From contig JAFXVP010000045.1 of assembly GCA_017524445.1 (NCBI GenBank), positions 33,676-97,675 on the forward strand: a stretch of 64,000 nucleotides of DNA, given 5' to 3'. Source of the DNA: Clostridia bacterium. Its GTDB lineage: Bacteria > Bacillota > Clostridia > Christensenellales > CAG-138. Shown piece after piece: positions 51,077-58,851 of the stretch. Position 1 is the first letter of the stretch. Each line of letters begins with the position of its first letter. Position numbers and translations under genes: made by a program. The notes beneath the pieces are model-generated. The model made no database searches, was not told where the DNA came from, and saw only the letters and a list, made by a program, of their open reading frames with translations.

Positions 51077-52268
51077 ATGCCTTGATCCGCAATAAATCGC
51101 CCGGCGCAAGCGGAAGATCGGTTCGGATGCGCAGGATCTGCTGCACGCGGTTTGCGATTTCGACCGGAATGCCCTGCTCGTCGGTGATCTCGTTTGCGTA
51201 CAGCACCGCGCTTGTGAGCGTGGGGGAGACGACCTCCAATGCGTCGCCTTGCACGAACCGGTTCCGCTGCTGCACAACAGCATAGCCGTTTTCGCACGAA
51301 AGGACCGTGCCCGCAAAGCGGTGCGTCTGTGTATAGACGCCGGCGTTCGAATGATCCTGCGGCAGCTCGCCGTGATAAAACCCGGTCGTATACGGCCGGT
51401 GCGACACGGTGAGAAGCTCGCGCTGCGCGTCCTCGACGGTCATCGTGCCGTCCAGAACACGGCGGTAGGCGTTCGTGACCACCGCAACATAGTATTCCGT
51501 CTTCATGCGCCCCTCGATCTTCAAGGACGTGACGCCCGCGCCGATGAGCTCTTCCAGTAGCCCGATGCAGTTTAGGTCCCTGCTTGAAAGAATATAGCTC
51601 GAATTGCCTTCCTCAACGATCGGGAAGCTTTGGTTCGGCCGCGTTTCCTCGACGAGCGCGTATTTCCAGCGGCAGGGCTGCGCGCAGTCGCCGCGGTTGC
51701 CGGATCGGCCGAGAATGGCGGAGGACAAAAGACACCGACCGGAGTACGCCATGCACATAGCGCCGTGCACGAACGCCTCGAGTTCCAGATCGTCAGGGAT
51801 GTTCTTTTTTAGCTTTCGGATCTCGTCAACCGTCATCTCGCGGGCGAGCACAATGCGCTTTGCGCCGAGCTCATACCAAGTCAAAGCGGACGCATAGTTT
51901 GTACAGCTTGCCTGTGTGGAAACGTGCAGTTCGAGGTTTGGGCACGATTTGTGCAGCGTGGTGAGCACGCCGGGATCGCTTACGATCGCCGCGTCGACGC
52001 CGCAGTCTAAAAGCCGGTTTCCGTATGCCGGCAGAAGGTCGATCTCATCGTTCTTTGCAAGCGCGTTGACCGTCACATACAGCCGCTTGTCTTTCGCGTG
52101 AACAAGCTTTGCCGCTTCCATGATGTCGTCGAACGAAAACCCTGCGCTCTTTGCGCGAAGCTGCAGCAAAGGTCCGCCGAGGTACACCGCGTCCGCACCG
52201 AAGCGCAGCGCGGCCTTCAGCGCTTCCATCGAGCCCGCCGGGGCCAAAAGTTCCGTATGATTGTTCAT
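51075..52268 (-). CDS. U32 family peptidase-like protein (tRNA/rRNA hydroxylation family)
   Basis: A 397-aa member of peptidase family U32, which includes TrhP and RlhA, proteins needed for hydroxylation of tRNA and 23S rRNA. The PROSITE-type signature EAFVHGAMCMAYSGRCLLS is intact, and the later Cys run CAQPC fits the iron-sulfur ligands. N-terminus ELLAPAGSMEALKAALRFGA is typical. The start MNNHTELLAPAG at 52268 is used because the ATG 15 nt upstream has no ribosome binding site; neither is strong. Confidence 0.87.
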   Translation of the reverse strand: MNNHTELLAPAGSMEALKAALRFGADAVYLGGPLLQLRAKSAGFSFDDIMEAAKLVHAKDKRLYVTVNALAKNDEIDLLPAYGNRLLDCGVDAAIVSDPGVLTTLHKSCPNLELHVSTQASCTNYASALTWYELGAKRIVLAREMTVDEIRKLKKNIPDDLELEAFVHGAMCMAYSGRCLLSSAILGRSGNRGDCAQPCRWKYALVEETRPNQSFPIVEEGNSSYILSSRDLNCIGLLEELIGAGVTSLKIEGRMKTEYYVAVVTNAYRRVLDGTMTVEDAQRELLTVSHRPYTTGFYHGELPQDHSNAGVYTQTHRFAGTVLSCENGYAVVQQRNRFVQGDALEVVSPTLTSAVLYANEITDEQGIPVEIANRVQQILRIRTDLPLAPGDLLRIKA

Positions 52269-52300
52269 ATCTCGTCTCGTCATGAATTATTCTGTATGGT

Positions 52301-52663
52301 TCAGTTCAGATAACGGTTCTGATACCTGCAGCTATTGCAAAATGTTGCGGCATTTTCACGGTCGATCCGATACTGCGGTAAAACGGAAGCATCGATTGTT
52401 CCGTTTACGATCATTTGCAGATCACAGCAATCTCCGTCTTCTATGTATTCCTGCAGATATGCGCAGTAACGATACTCGGATTCGGCTTTGTTCCGAAAGA
52501 CATTGAATTCTTCCGTCAAACGGTTTGATTCGCAGTACGAATGACAATCCTGTATGGCTTCTTTATCGGACATTTCCGAGACCTTATGCATTCTGTATTG
52601 GAAGACATGATGCTTATGAAAGAAATCTCTCGAAATCCGTGCAAGCAATACTGAAGTATCCAT
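52301..52663 (-). CDS. Small cysteine-rich protein of unknown function
   Basis: A 120-aa protein with nine cysteines, including DCHSYCE, EDGDCCDL and FCNSCRYQN, suggesting metal binding. It has a good GGAGGG ribosome binding site 3 nt before the ATG. The N-terminal half is helical (LLARISRDFFHKHHVFQYRM). GC content is lower than neighbours. A perfect palindrome overlaps its -35 region, implying a dedicated repressor. No family recognised. Confidence 0.7.
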   Translation of the reverse strand: MDTSVLLARISRDFFHKHHVFQYRMHKVSEMSDKEAIQDCHSYCESNRLTEEFNVFRNKAESEYRYCAYLQEYIEDGDCCDLQMIVNGTIDASVLPQYRIDRENAATFCNSCRYQNRYLN

Positions 52664-52690
52664 ATTCCCTCCGAATGGGTTGATGTGTAA

Positions 52691-52719
52691 AGTATAGCAG
52701 TTGACGCGATACGCGTCAA
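52691..52719 (-). promoter_or_regulatory. Promoter with perfect palindrome over the -35
   Basis: Minus strand TTGACG-N17-TATACT. The -35 forms one arm of the 19-bp palindrome TTGACGCG-ATA-CGCGTCAA (52701-52719). A regulator bound here would block RNA polymerase. The palindrome starts 11 nt below the stop codon of the upstream P-loop gene. Confidence 0.75.
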
Positions 52720-52729
52720 TCTGACGGTG

Positions 52730-53200
52730 TCAGAATTCTTCCTCCGAAAACACTTTCTCCGGGTATGCGCGCAGGATCTTTTCGATCTCAACTGCGTTCT
52801 TTTCCCGATACCGATCCGCCCATTTCAACAGATCGCGCAGGGAGCGAAGCGTCTCTTTTTTCCCTTTCTCAATGCCGAGCTTTCGCCGTACAAACCGGCG
52901 GATGATGCGCCGCCGATACACGCGCGGCGGTACGTTCAGAAACCGGATGCTGTCCGCTTCCGCAAAACAGCGTCCGCACCATGCGTAATAGACGCCCTCG
53001 ATGATCCAGTTCTCCTTTTCGAGAATTTGATCCAGAAGCGCGTCGCGCGCCTCCGGGTCCCGCTTTGTGCCGTATGCCGCCGCTGTATTGTCCCAGAAGA
53101 GCTCGTCGAGGTCGTAACAGGGAATGCCGTACTGTTCGGAGAGCTTCTTTGCAAGGAATGTTTTGCCGCTTCCCGGACCGCCGATGATAAAGATCTTCAT
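52730..53200 (-). CDS. P-loop kinase-like protein (adenylate kinase/topology-modulation type)
   Basis: A 156-aa P-loop NTPase. It begins MKIFIIGGPGSGKTFLAKKL with Walker A GGPGSGKT. WIIEGVYYAW lies at the lid-proximal position, and basic helices RRRIIRRFVRRKLG follow. It resembles FlaR/topology-modulation proteins and small nucleotide kinases. The substrate is unknown. It has its own promoter and is transcribed toward the cysteine-rich gene. Confidence 0.8.
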   Translation of the reverse strand: MKIFIIGGPGSGKTFLAKKLSEQYGIPCYDLDELFWDNTAAAYGTKRDPEARDALLDQILEKENWIIEGVYYAWCGRCFAEADSIRFLNVPPRVYRRRIIRRFVRRKLGIEKGKKETLRSLRDLLKWADRYREKNAVEIEKILRAYPEKVFSEEEF

Positions 53201-53231
53201 ATTGCTTCATCCCGCATTTCAGATTGACACA

Positions 53232-53260
53232 AGTATATCAATTCGCACGCCGTCCGTCAA
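53232..53260 (-). promoter_or_regulatory. Promoter of the P-loop kinase gene
   Basis: Minus strand TTGACG-N17-TATACT about 32 nt upstream of the start. Confidence 0.75.
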
Positions 53261-53290
53261 TGCGTGTGAAATGTACGGAATACGAATACC

Positions 53291-53384
53291 CCTCATCAGT
53301 CACTTTCAGTGACAGCTTCCCCCCAGAGGAAGCCTCTGATCCTTGCCTTCTCCTTGAGGAGAAGGTGCCGTCAGGCGGATGAGG
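53291..53384. repeat. Imperfect palindromic intergenic repeat (CCTCATC...GATGAGG)
   Basis: A 94-bp element with ends CCTCATC and GATGAGG and several internal hairpins, including CCTTCTCC-TTGA-GGAGAAGG (53346-53365) and GTCAC/GTGAC. The CCTCATCAGTCAC start and GCGGATGAGG end match a repeat style I associate with Clostridia genomes. It encodes no gene. Confidence 0.75.
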
Positions 53385-53419
53385 TGTATGAATTGCGTTT
53401 TTGCGCATGAATTGTCCTA

Positions 53420-53448
53420 TGGACATGCATTCAAAACTATGCTACAAT
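53420..53448 (+). promoter_or_regulatory. nfo promoter
   Basis: TGGACA-N17-TACAAT with TGc before the -10, 43 nt upstream of the nfo start. Confidence 0.6.
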
Positions 53449-53490
53449 ACAGCATCATAAACTGCTTGATTATGGGCTTTGGGGGAAAAC

Positions 53491-54324
53491 ATGCTGCACA
53501 TCGGCTGTCATCTGTCTCCGTCGGACGGACTTCTCAAAATGGCAAAAACCGCGTCTTTACTCGGCGCGGATACGTTTCAGTTCTTTTCGAGAAATCCGCG
53601 AGGGAGCAAAGCAAAGCCATTGGACGAAGCGGACGCGGCGGCAATGCACGCATACCTCGGCGATAACGGCTTTGCGCCGGTGCTCGTGCACGCGCCGTAC
53701 ACGCTGAACCCGTGCGCGGAAAAGCCGGAAACGGCGCAGTTCGCGGAGCTTTGCATGCGGGACGATCTTGTACGCTGCACCGCGATGAAAACACCGTTCT
53801 ATAACTTCCACCCCGGCTCGCATGTCGGACAGGGGATCGGCGTCGGCATCGAAAAGACGACGGCGCTCTTAAACCGCATCCTCGACGATTCGACCGATAC
53901 GATCGTCCTCATCGAGACGATGGCGGGGCAGGGCAGCGAGATCGGAGGTACATTCGAGCAAGTGAAAGCGATCATCGACGGCGTCGAACGGAGCGCGCGC
54001 GTCGGCGTATGCCTCGACACCTGCCATGTATTCGCGGCGGGCTATAATATCGCAAACGACCCCGACGGCGTTTTGACGCAGTTCGACCGCGTGATCGGGC
54101 TCGACCGGCTTAAATTTATCCATCTGAACGATTCGAAGTTCGAATGCGGCGAGCACAAGGACCGCCACGCCGCGATCGGCGAGGGCTTTATCGGGCTCGA
54201 AGGCATGGGGCGCATCGTAAACCACCCCGCGCTGAAGGATCTGCCGTTCTGCCTCGAAACACCGCATGAAAAGCTTGATGAATACGCAGACGAGATACGG
54301 CTGGTAAGGGGGATGACCGAATGA
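53491..54324 (+). CDS. nfo: Endonuclease IV (AP endonuclease)
   Basis: A zinc-dependent AP endonuclease in base-excision repair, 277 aa from the ATG after GGGGG. Signature segments are LHIGCHLSPSDG at the N-terminus, NFHPGSHVG, IETMAGQGSEIG, CLDTCHVFAAGY and LNDSKFECGEHKDRHAAIGEG, which hold the zinc-ligand His, Glu and Asp residues. It overlaps the DUF362 gene by 4 nt. Confidence 0.95.
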   Translation: MLHIGCHLSPSDGLLKMAKTASLLGADTFQFFSRNPRGSKAKPLDEADAAAMHAYLGDNGFAPVLVHAPYTLNPCAEKPETAQFAELCMRDDLVRCTAMKTPFYNFHPGSHVGQGIGVGIEKTTALLNRILDDSTDTIVLIETMAGQGSEIGGTFEQVKAIIDGVERSARVGVCLDTCHVFAAGYNIANDPDGVLTQFDRVIGLDRLKFIHLNDSKFECGEHKDRHAAIGEGFIGLEGMGRIVNHPALKDLPFCLETPHEKLDEYADEIRLVRGMTE

Positions 54325-54842
54325 ATCCGAACCTCGTTTCGATCGTTGCGTGCGAGACCTATGCGCCGGACGTCTGTGAACAGGCGTTGATCGGCGTTCT
54401 CGCGCCGCTCGGCGGGCTCGATTGGGTCCGGCCCGGCATGCGCGTCGGTATCAAAGCAAACCTCGTCGCCGGTGCAAAGCCTGAAAAGGCGGTCACCACG
54501 CATCCGACGCTTCTTGCTGCTCTCAGCAGGCTTCTGAAAGAACGCGGTGCATCGGTCGTGATCGGCGACAGCCCGGGGAATCTGTATAACGCCTCTGTCC
54601 TGAATCACGTTTACGCGCTTTCCGGCCTAAAAGAAGCCGAACAAGCCGGCGCGGAGCTGAATCACGATTTTTCCGAAAAGGACGGCTATTTCGCGGACGC
54701 GGTGCAGGCAAAGCGCTTCACCTACACGGGCTGGCTCGACGGCTGCGATGCGGTCGTCAACTTCTGCAAGCTGAAATCGCACGGGATGATGTCGCTGTCC
54801 GCGGCGGCGAAGAACCTGTTCGGCACGATCCCGGCACGATGA
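54321..54842 (+). CDS. DUF362 protein, N-terminal part before a frameshift
   Basis: A 173-aa frame giving the N-terminal two thirds of a DUF362-type iron-sulfur protein: VGIKANLVAGAKPEKAVTTH, VIGDSPGN and VNFCKLKSHGMMSLSAAAKN. The frame ends abruptly after FGTIPAR, where intact relatives continue G-T-M-K-P. A single missing G in the CCCGG run near 54833-54836 would restore GTIPGTMKPEYH across both frames. It is either a true frameshift or a sequencing error. Confidence 0.75.
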   Translation: MNPNLVSIVACETYAPDVCEQALIGVLAPLGGLDWVRPGMRVGIKANLVAGAKPEKAVTTHPTLLAALSRLLKERGASVVIGDSPGNLYNASVLNHVYALSGLKEAEQAGAELNHDFSEKDGYFADAVQAKRFTYTGWLDGCDAVVNFCKLKSHGMMSLSAAAKNLFGTIPAR

Positions 54843-55489
54843 AGCCGGAGTATCACTACCGCTTTCCGAACCCGAACGACTTTGCGGACATGATCGTCGA
54901 CCTTGACGAGTACTGGAAACCCGTCCTGCACATCTGCGACGCGGTCACGGCGATGGAGGGCAACGGTCCCACGCAGGGCACGCCGAAGCACGTCGGCTGC
55001 CTCATCGCGTCGAAGAACCCGCACCGTCTCGACGTGCTCGCGGCGTCGCTGATCGGGCTTACACCTTCGGACGTACCGACGATCGCGGCGGCGGTCCGGC
55101 GCAATCTCACGCCGGAATCTGTGGACGAGATCGAGATCGCGGGCGACTGGAAGTCGTTTCTGCAGGAGGATTTCGAGTTAATCCGCAACCGCAATTCTCT
55201 GCTGTTCGTCGGCGGGAACAACGTGTTCGGCAGGACAGTACGCGGCGCGATGAACGCCTGCCTTGCATCCAAGCCGAAGGTGAAAACAAGCGCATGCGTG
55301 GGCTGCGGCAAGTGCCGCGACATCTGCCCGGCGCACACGATCGCGATCAAAAACAAGAAAGCGGTCATCGACCGCAGACATTGCATCAAATGCTTCTGCT
55401 GTCAGGAATTCTGCCCGGTCGGCGCGATGGGCGTGCACCGTTCGCCGGTGGCAAAGCTCCTCACACACGGAAAGGAGAGCTCGAAATGA
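54839..55489 (+). CDS. DUF362 protein, C-terminal part with two 4Fe-4S motifs
   Basis: A 216-aa frame continuing the DUF362 protein after the frameshift. It contains a bacterial ferredoxin domain with CVGCGKCRDICPA and CIKCFCCQEFCPV, each binding a 4Fe-4S cluster. The in-frame ATG (MKPEYHYRF) overlaps the upstream stop as ATGA, so it could be reinitiated, though intact homologues are single chains. It overlaps the znuA-like ATG by 4 nt. Confidence 0.75.
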   Translation: MKPEYHYRFPNPNDFADMIVDLDEYWKPVLHICDAVTAMEGNGPTQGTPKHVGCLIASKNPHRLDVLAASLIGLTPSDVPTIAAAVRRNLTPESVDEIEIAGDWKSFLQEDFELIRNRNSLLFVGGNNVFGRTVRGAMNACLASKPKVKTSACVGCGKCRDICPAHTIAIKNKKAVIDRRHCIKCFCCQEFCPVGAMGVHRSPVAKLLTHGKESSK

Positions 55490-56409
55490 AACGAACGCTT
55501 GCGCTTCTTATATGCATGGCGCTTCTTTTGTGCGCGCTCGCGTGCGGCAAACCGCAGTCGGACAACGGCAAGCCGACGGTCGTCTGCACGATCTTTCCGC
55601 AGTACGATTTTATCAGGCAAATCGCGGGCGACCGCGTAAACCTTGTCATGCTCGCAAAGCCCGGCAGCGAGGTGCACGGCTTCGATCCGACGCTTTCCGA
55701 GATGTCCATGATCCTCGAATGCGACCTGTTCGTCTACGTCGGCGGCGAGACCGACCGATGGGCGGAGGACCTTTTGCATAAGAACGGCAAGGATCTGAAC
55801 GCCGTCGCGCTCGTCGACCTTGTCGAGACCGTTGACGAGGAGCTTGCGCCCGGCATGCAGGGGGAGGCGGAGGAGGAGCCCGAAGCCGACGAGCACGTAT
55901 GGACAAGCCCGAAAAACGCGATCCGCATTGTCAACGGTCTGTGTGACGCGCTCTGCGACGTTTTGCCGGACGATACGGAAGCGATGAAGGCAAATGCCGA
56001 CGCGTACGTAAAGGAGCTTGAAAAGCTCGACAGCGACTATCACGCGGTCATGGCGTCCGCGCAGCGCAAAACGATCGTGTTTGCGGAGCGCTTCCCGTTC
56101 CGGTATCTCTGCGAAGAGCTTGGATTGACTTATTACGCGGCGCTGCCCGGCTGTTCCTCAAACGAGGAAGTTTCGCTTTCGACCGTGTCGTATCTCATCG
56201 AGCGCGTCCGGGACGAACAGCTTCCGGTCGTGTTCAAGATCGAGTTTTCGGACGGACGGATCGCCAAGACGATAGCGGACGCGACGGGATGCGAGGTGCT
56301 CGAGCTGCATTCGTGCCACAACCTGAGCCGCGAAGACTTCGACGCGGGCGTGACATACCTCGATCTGATGCGAAAGAATCTCGAAAGTTTGAAAAAGGCG
56401 GTGAATTGA
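55486..56409 (+). CDS. znuA: Zinc/manganese ABC transporter substrate-binding lipoprotein
   Basis: A 307-aa cluster A-I metal-binding lipoprotein. The signal peptide ends at the lipobox LACG. Metal-site residues are expected in EVHGFDPTLSE, EADEHVWTSPKNAI (His), FAERFPFRYL and the C-terminal region. Between the first two sites there is an acidic loop instead of the His-rich loop of E. coli ZnuA. The start follows AAAGGAG and overlaps the DUF362 stop. It is the first gene of the transporter. Confidence 0.88.
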   Translation: MKRTLALLICMALLLCALACGKPQSDNGKPTVVCTIFPQYDFIRQIAGDRVNLVMLAKPGSEVHGFDPTLSEMSMILECDLFVYVGGETDRWAEDLLHKNGKDLNAVALVDLVETVDEELAPGMQGEAEEEPEADEHVWTSPKNAIRIVNGLCDALCDVLPDDTEAMKANADAYVKELEKLDSDYHAVMASAQRKTIVFAERFPFRYLCEELGLTYYAALPGCSSNEEVSLSTVSYLIERVRDEQLPVVFKIEFSDGRIAKTIADATGCEVLELHSCHNLSREDFDAGVTYLDLMRKNLESLKKAVN

Positions 56410-57114
56410 ATGGCGTTGCTGACGTTTGAAAGCGTGGGGCTGTCCTACGGCGGCGACAACGTCGCGCACGACGTGAGCTTTTCCGTGCAGGCGGGGGAGT
56501 TCTGGGGCATCGTGGGAGAAAACGGCTCCGGCAAAACGACGCTGATGAAGGCGCTTCTTGGCCTTATCCCGTGCGCCTCGGGCAGGATCGTCATGGGCGA
56601 AGGACTAAAGCCCAACGAGATCGGCTATCTCCCGCAGCAGAGCGCGATCCAGAAGGATTTTCCGGCGTCGGTCGATGAGGTCGTGCTGTCCGGCACGATC
56701 GGCTGGCGCGGCATGAAGCCGTTTTACGGCAGACGCGAGCGTGAAACGGCGCGCGCGAACATGGAGATGCTCGGGATCCTTCCGATCGCAAAGCACAGCT
56801 ATCAGGAGCTGTCCGGCGGGCAGCAGCAGCGCGTTCTGCTTGCGAGGGCGCTCTGCGCGACGCGCAAGTGCCTCGTGCTCGACGAGCCGACGACCGGGCT
56901 CGATCCCGTCGTCACCGCGGACTTTTACCGGCTGCTGAACGACATCAACAAGCGCGGTATGACGATCGTCATGGTCTCGCACGACATCGAGGAAGCGGTA
57001 AGAAGCTGCACGCACATCCTGCACCTATCTTGCCATCCGCTGTTTATCGGCACGGCGGCGGAGTATAAGAACAGTCCGATCGGACGGAAGTATCTCAAGG
57101 AGACCGCGGTATGA
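56410..57114 (+). CDS. znuC: Zinc/manganese ABC transporter ATP-binding protein
   Basis: A 234-aa ATPase. Walker A is GENGSGKTT, the signature is ELSGGQQQRVLLARAL, Walker B is CLVLDEPTTGLDP, and the switch His is in VMVSHDIEEA. The Q-loop segment is IGYLPQQSAI. It starts immediately after the znuA stop and overlaps the permease gene by 4 nt. Confidence 0.92.
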   Translation: MALLTFESVGLSYGGDNVAHDVSFSVQAGEFWGIVGENGSGKTTLMKALLGLIPCASGRIVMGEGLKPNEIGYLPQQSAIQKDFPASVDEVVLSGTIGWRGMKPFYGRRERETARANMEMLGILPIAKHSYQELSGGQQQRVLLARALCATRKCLVLDEPTTGLDPVVTADFYRLLNDINKRGMTIVMVSHDIEEAVRSCTHILHLSCHPLFIGTAAEYKNSPIGRKYLKETAV

Positions 57115-57995
57115 TCGCTTCGTATTTTCAGAATATGCCGGATATCATGATCCGCGCGCTCGTCGTCGGCACGCTCGTTTCGCTGTGCGCAAGTCTTTTG
57201 GGCGTTACGCTCGTTCTGAAGCGCTATTCGATGATCGGCGACGGTCTAAGCCACGTCGGCTTCGGCGCTTTGGCGATCGCAACGGTGCTGCACGTCGGGA
57301 ATGCTTCGATGGCGGTTTCGCTGCCGATCGTGATGGCGTCCGCGTTCATCCTGATGTGGCTGACCGAAAAACGCCGCATGTAGGGCGACGCGGCAATCGC
57401 GGTGCTTTCTACCGGCGCGATCGCGATCGGCACGCTGCTGTTCCGACTCTCGGACAACCAGTATCAGGATATCTGCAATTCCCTGTTCGGGACCGCGTCG
57501 ATGGCGCTGCTCTCGGATTCGGATATGTGGATCACGGTCGGCGTGTCCGTCGCGGTGCTGCTGCTCTTTATCCTGTTCTACACGCGCATTTTCACAGTCA
57601 CGTTCGACACGAACTTCGCGAAAGCGACCGGCGTGCACGTCGGCGTGTACAGCATGATGCTCGCGGCGCTGACCGCCGTGACGGTCGTGATCGGCATGAA
57701 GATGGTCGGCGCGATCATGGTCTCGGGACTGATCATTTTCCCGGCGCTTTCCGCCATGCGCGTTGCGAAGCAGTTCCGGTCCGTCATGATCACGTCCGCC
57801 GTGCTGTCGCTCGCCTGCTTCTTTGCGGGCTTCTTCCTTTCGCTTCTCATCGAGGCGCAGCCGGGCCCCGCGATCATCGCGGTCCACGTGCTGTCGTTTC
57901 TCATCTGTACGCTGATCGGTTTTCTCAAAAACCGCATTCGCGTGCGCAAAAACCGCTCGATCGTCGTCGAGCCGCCGTGCAAGGCGGGGCAATGA
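57111..57995 (+). pseudogene. znuB: Zinc/manganese ABC permease interrupted by an in-frame TAG
   Basis: The full frame would encode about 294 residues of a ZnuB-type permease with eight or so helices. Codon 91 is TAG (57381-57383), within MWLTEKRRM-stop-GDAAIAV, and the same frame then stays open to 57995 with normal family sequence (SMMLAALTAVTVVIGMKMVG). TAG serves as a normal stop elsewhere in the window (28467-28469). The transporter is therefore broken, unless the codon is read through, suppressed or an error. Confidence 0.85.
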
Positions 57996-58002
57996 GTCCC
58001 GT

Positions 58003-58087
58003 CACGATATAAATCCCCGCGTGCTTTGCGATATGCCCCGAGAGGTACGATATGCTTGCGGGCGTGAGGGATTTATATCATATCGTG
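58003..58087. repeat. Palindromic CGATAT-rich intergenic repeat
   Basis: An 85-bp element with arms CACGATATAAATCCC and its complement interrupted by three nucleotides (GGGATTTATATCATATCGTG). Two direct CGATATG copies lie in the middle. It begins 8 nt after the znuB stop. Confidence 0.7.
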
Positions 58088-58112
58088 CAGCTTTACAGAA
58101 CACACATCTCTA

Positions 58113-58147
58113 CATTCTGCATTCTGCATTCCGCATTCCGCATTTTC
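58113..58147. repeat. Five-unit heptamer tandem repeat
   Basis: CATTCTG, CATTCTG, CATTCCG, CATTCCG, CATTTTC in tandem, upstream of the mscL promoter. The simple repeat could vary in copy number. Confidence 0.8.
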
Positions 58148-58150
58148 CTG

Positions 58151-58179
58151 TTGCCCTTTTGCATCCTTGGTGTTATAAT
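58151..58179 (+). promoter_or_regulatory. mscL promoter
   Basis: TTGCCC-N17-TATAAT, then AAGGAGG and the ATG at 58210. Confidence 0.75.
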
Positions 58180-58209
58180 ATATTCTGTAATACATAAGGA
58201 GGTTCAAAC

Positions 58210-58686
58210 ATGAAAAAGTTCTTTTCCGAATTCAAAGCGTTTGCTCTGAAGGGCAACGTGGTCGACATGGCGGTCGGCGTCATCATCGGCGGCGCATTCG
58301 GCGCGATCGTGACGTCGCTCATCAACGACATCATCATGCCGCTATTGGGTCTCATCATCAAGGTGGACTTCACAAGCTGGGGCAAGGTCTTAAGCGACAA
58401 TCCCGAAAATCTGTCCGCGGCGGAAGCGGCGGAGCAGGGCCTGTCCGTTCTCTATTACGGCAAGTTCATCTCTGCGATCGTGTACTTCATCCTGATTGCG
58501 CTCTGCATCTTCATCGTGATCCGCGCGCTCCGCAAGGCGGAGGAGAAGGCAAAGGAAGCCAAGAAGAAGGACGAGCCCGCGCCCGAACCCGAAAAGGAAC
58601 CGCGTCTCTGCCCGTTTTGCAAGCAGCCCGTGGCCGACGACGCGACCCGCTGCCCGCACTGCACCAGCGAGCTTCCGGAAGCATAA
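58210..58686 (+). CDS. mscL: Large-conductance mechanosensitive channel with C-terminal zinc ribbon
   Basis: A 158-aa channel that releases solutes on hypo-osmotic shock. The core is standard: FKAFALKGNVVDMAVGVIIG in TM1 and FISAIVYFILIALCIFIVIR in TM2. After the cytoplasmic helix (ALRKAEEKAKEAKKKDE), a Pro/Glu linker leads to CPFCKQPVADDATRCPHC, a zinc ribbon that is absent from classical MscL. It is monocistronic, with a strong terminator. Confidence 0.93.
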   Translation: MKKFFSEFKAFALKGNVVDMAVGVIIGGAFGAIVTSLINDIIMPLLGLIIKVDFTSWGKVLSDNPENLSAAEAAEQGLSVLYYGKFISAIVYFILIALCIFIVIRALRKAEEKAKEAKKKDEPAPEPEKEPRLCPFCKQPVADDATRCPHCTSELPEA

Positions 58687-58704
58687 TCGCATTCTGACAA
58701 CAAC

Positions 58705-58740
58705 AGAGGGGTCCTTCGCCATGAAGGATCCCTCTTGTTT
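58705..58740 (+). terminator. mscL terminator
   Basis: AGAGGG-GTCCTTC / GAAGGAT-CCCTCT stem with a 5-nt loop, followed by TGTTTT. Confidence 0.85.
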
Positions 58741-58851
58741 TATCCGGTTTGCCGAAAAGGTGCGCTGAAAAAACGGCTTAAACCCAACTATTGACATTGA
58801 GCCGAAAAAAAGTATCGCCGCAAGCGGTCCGGCTCCTTTTGCGACAGCCTG

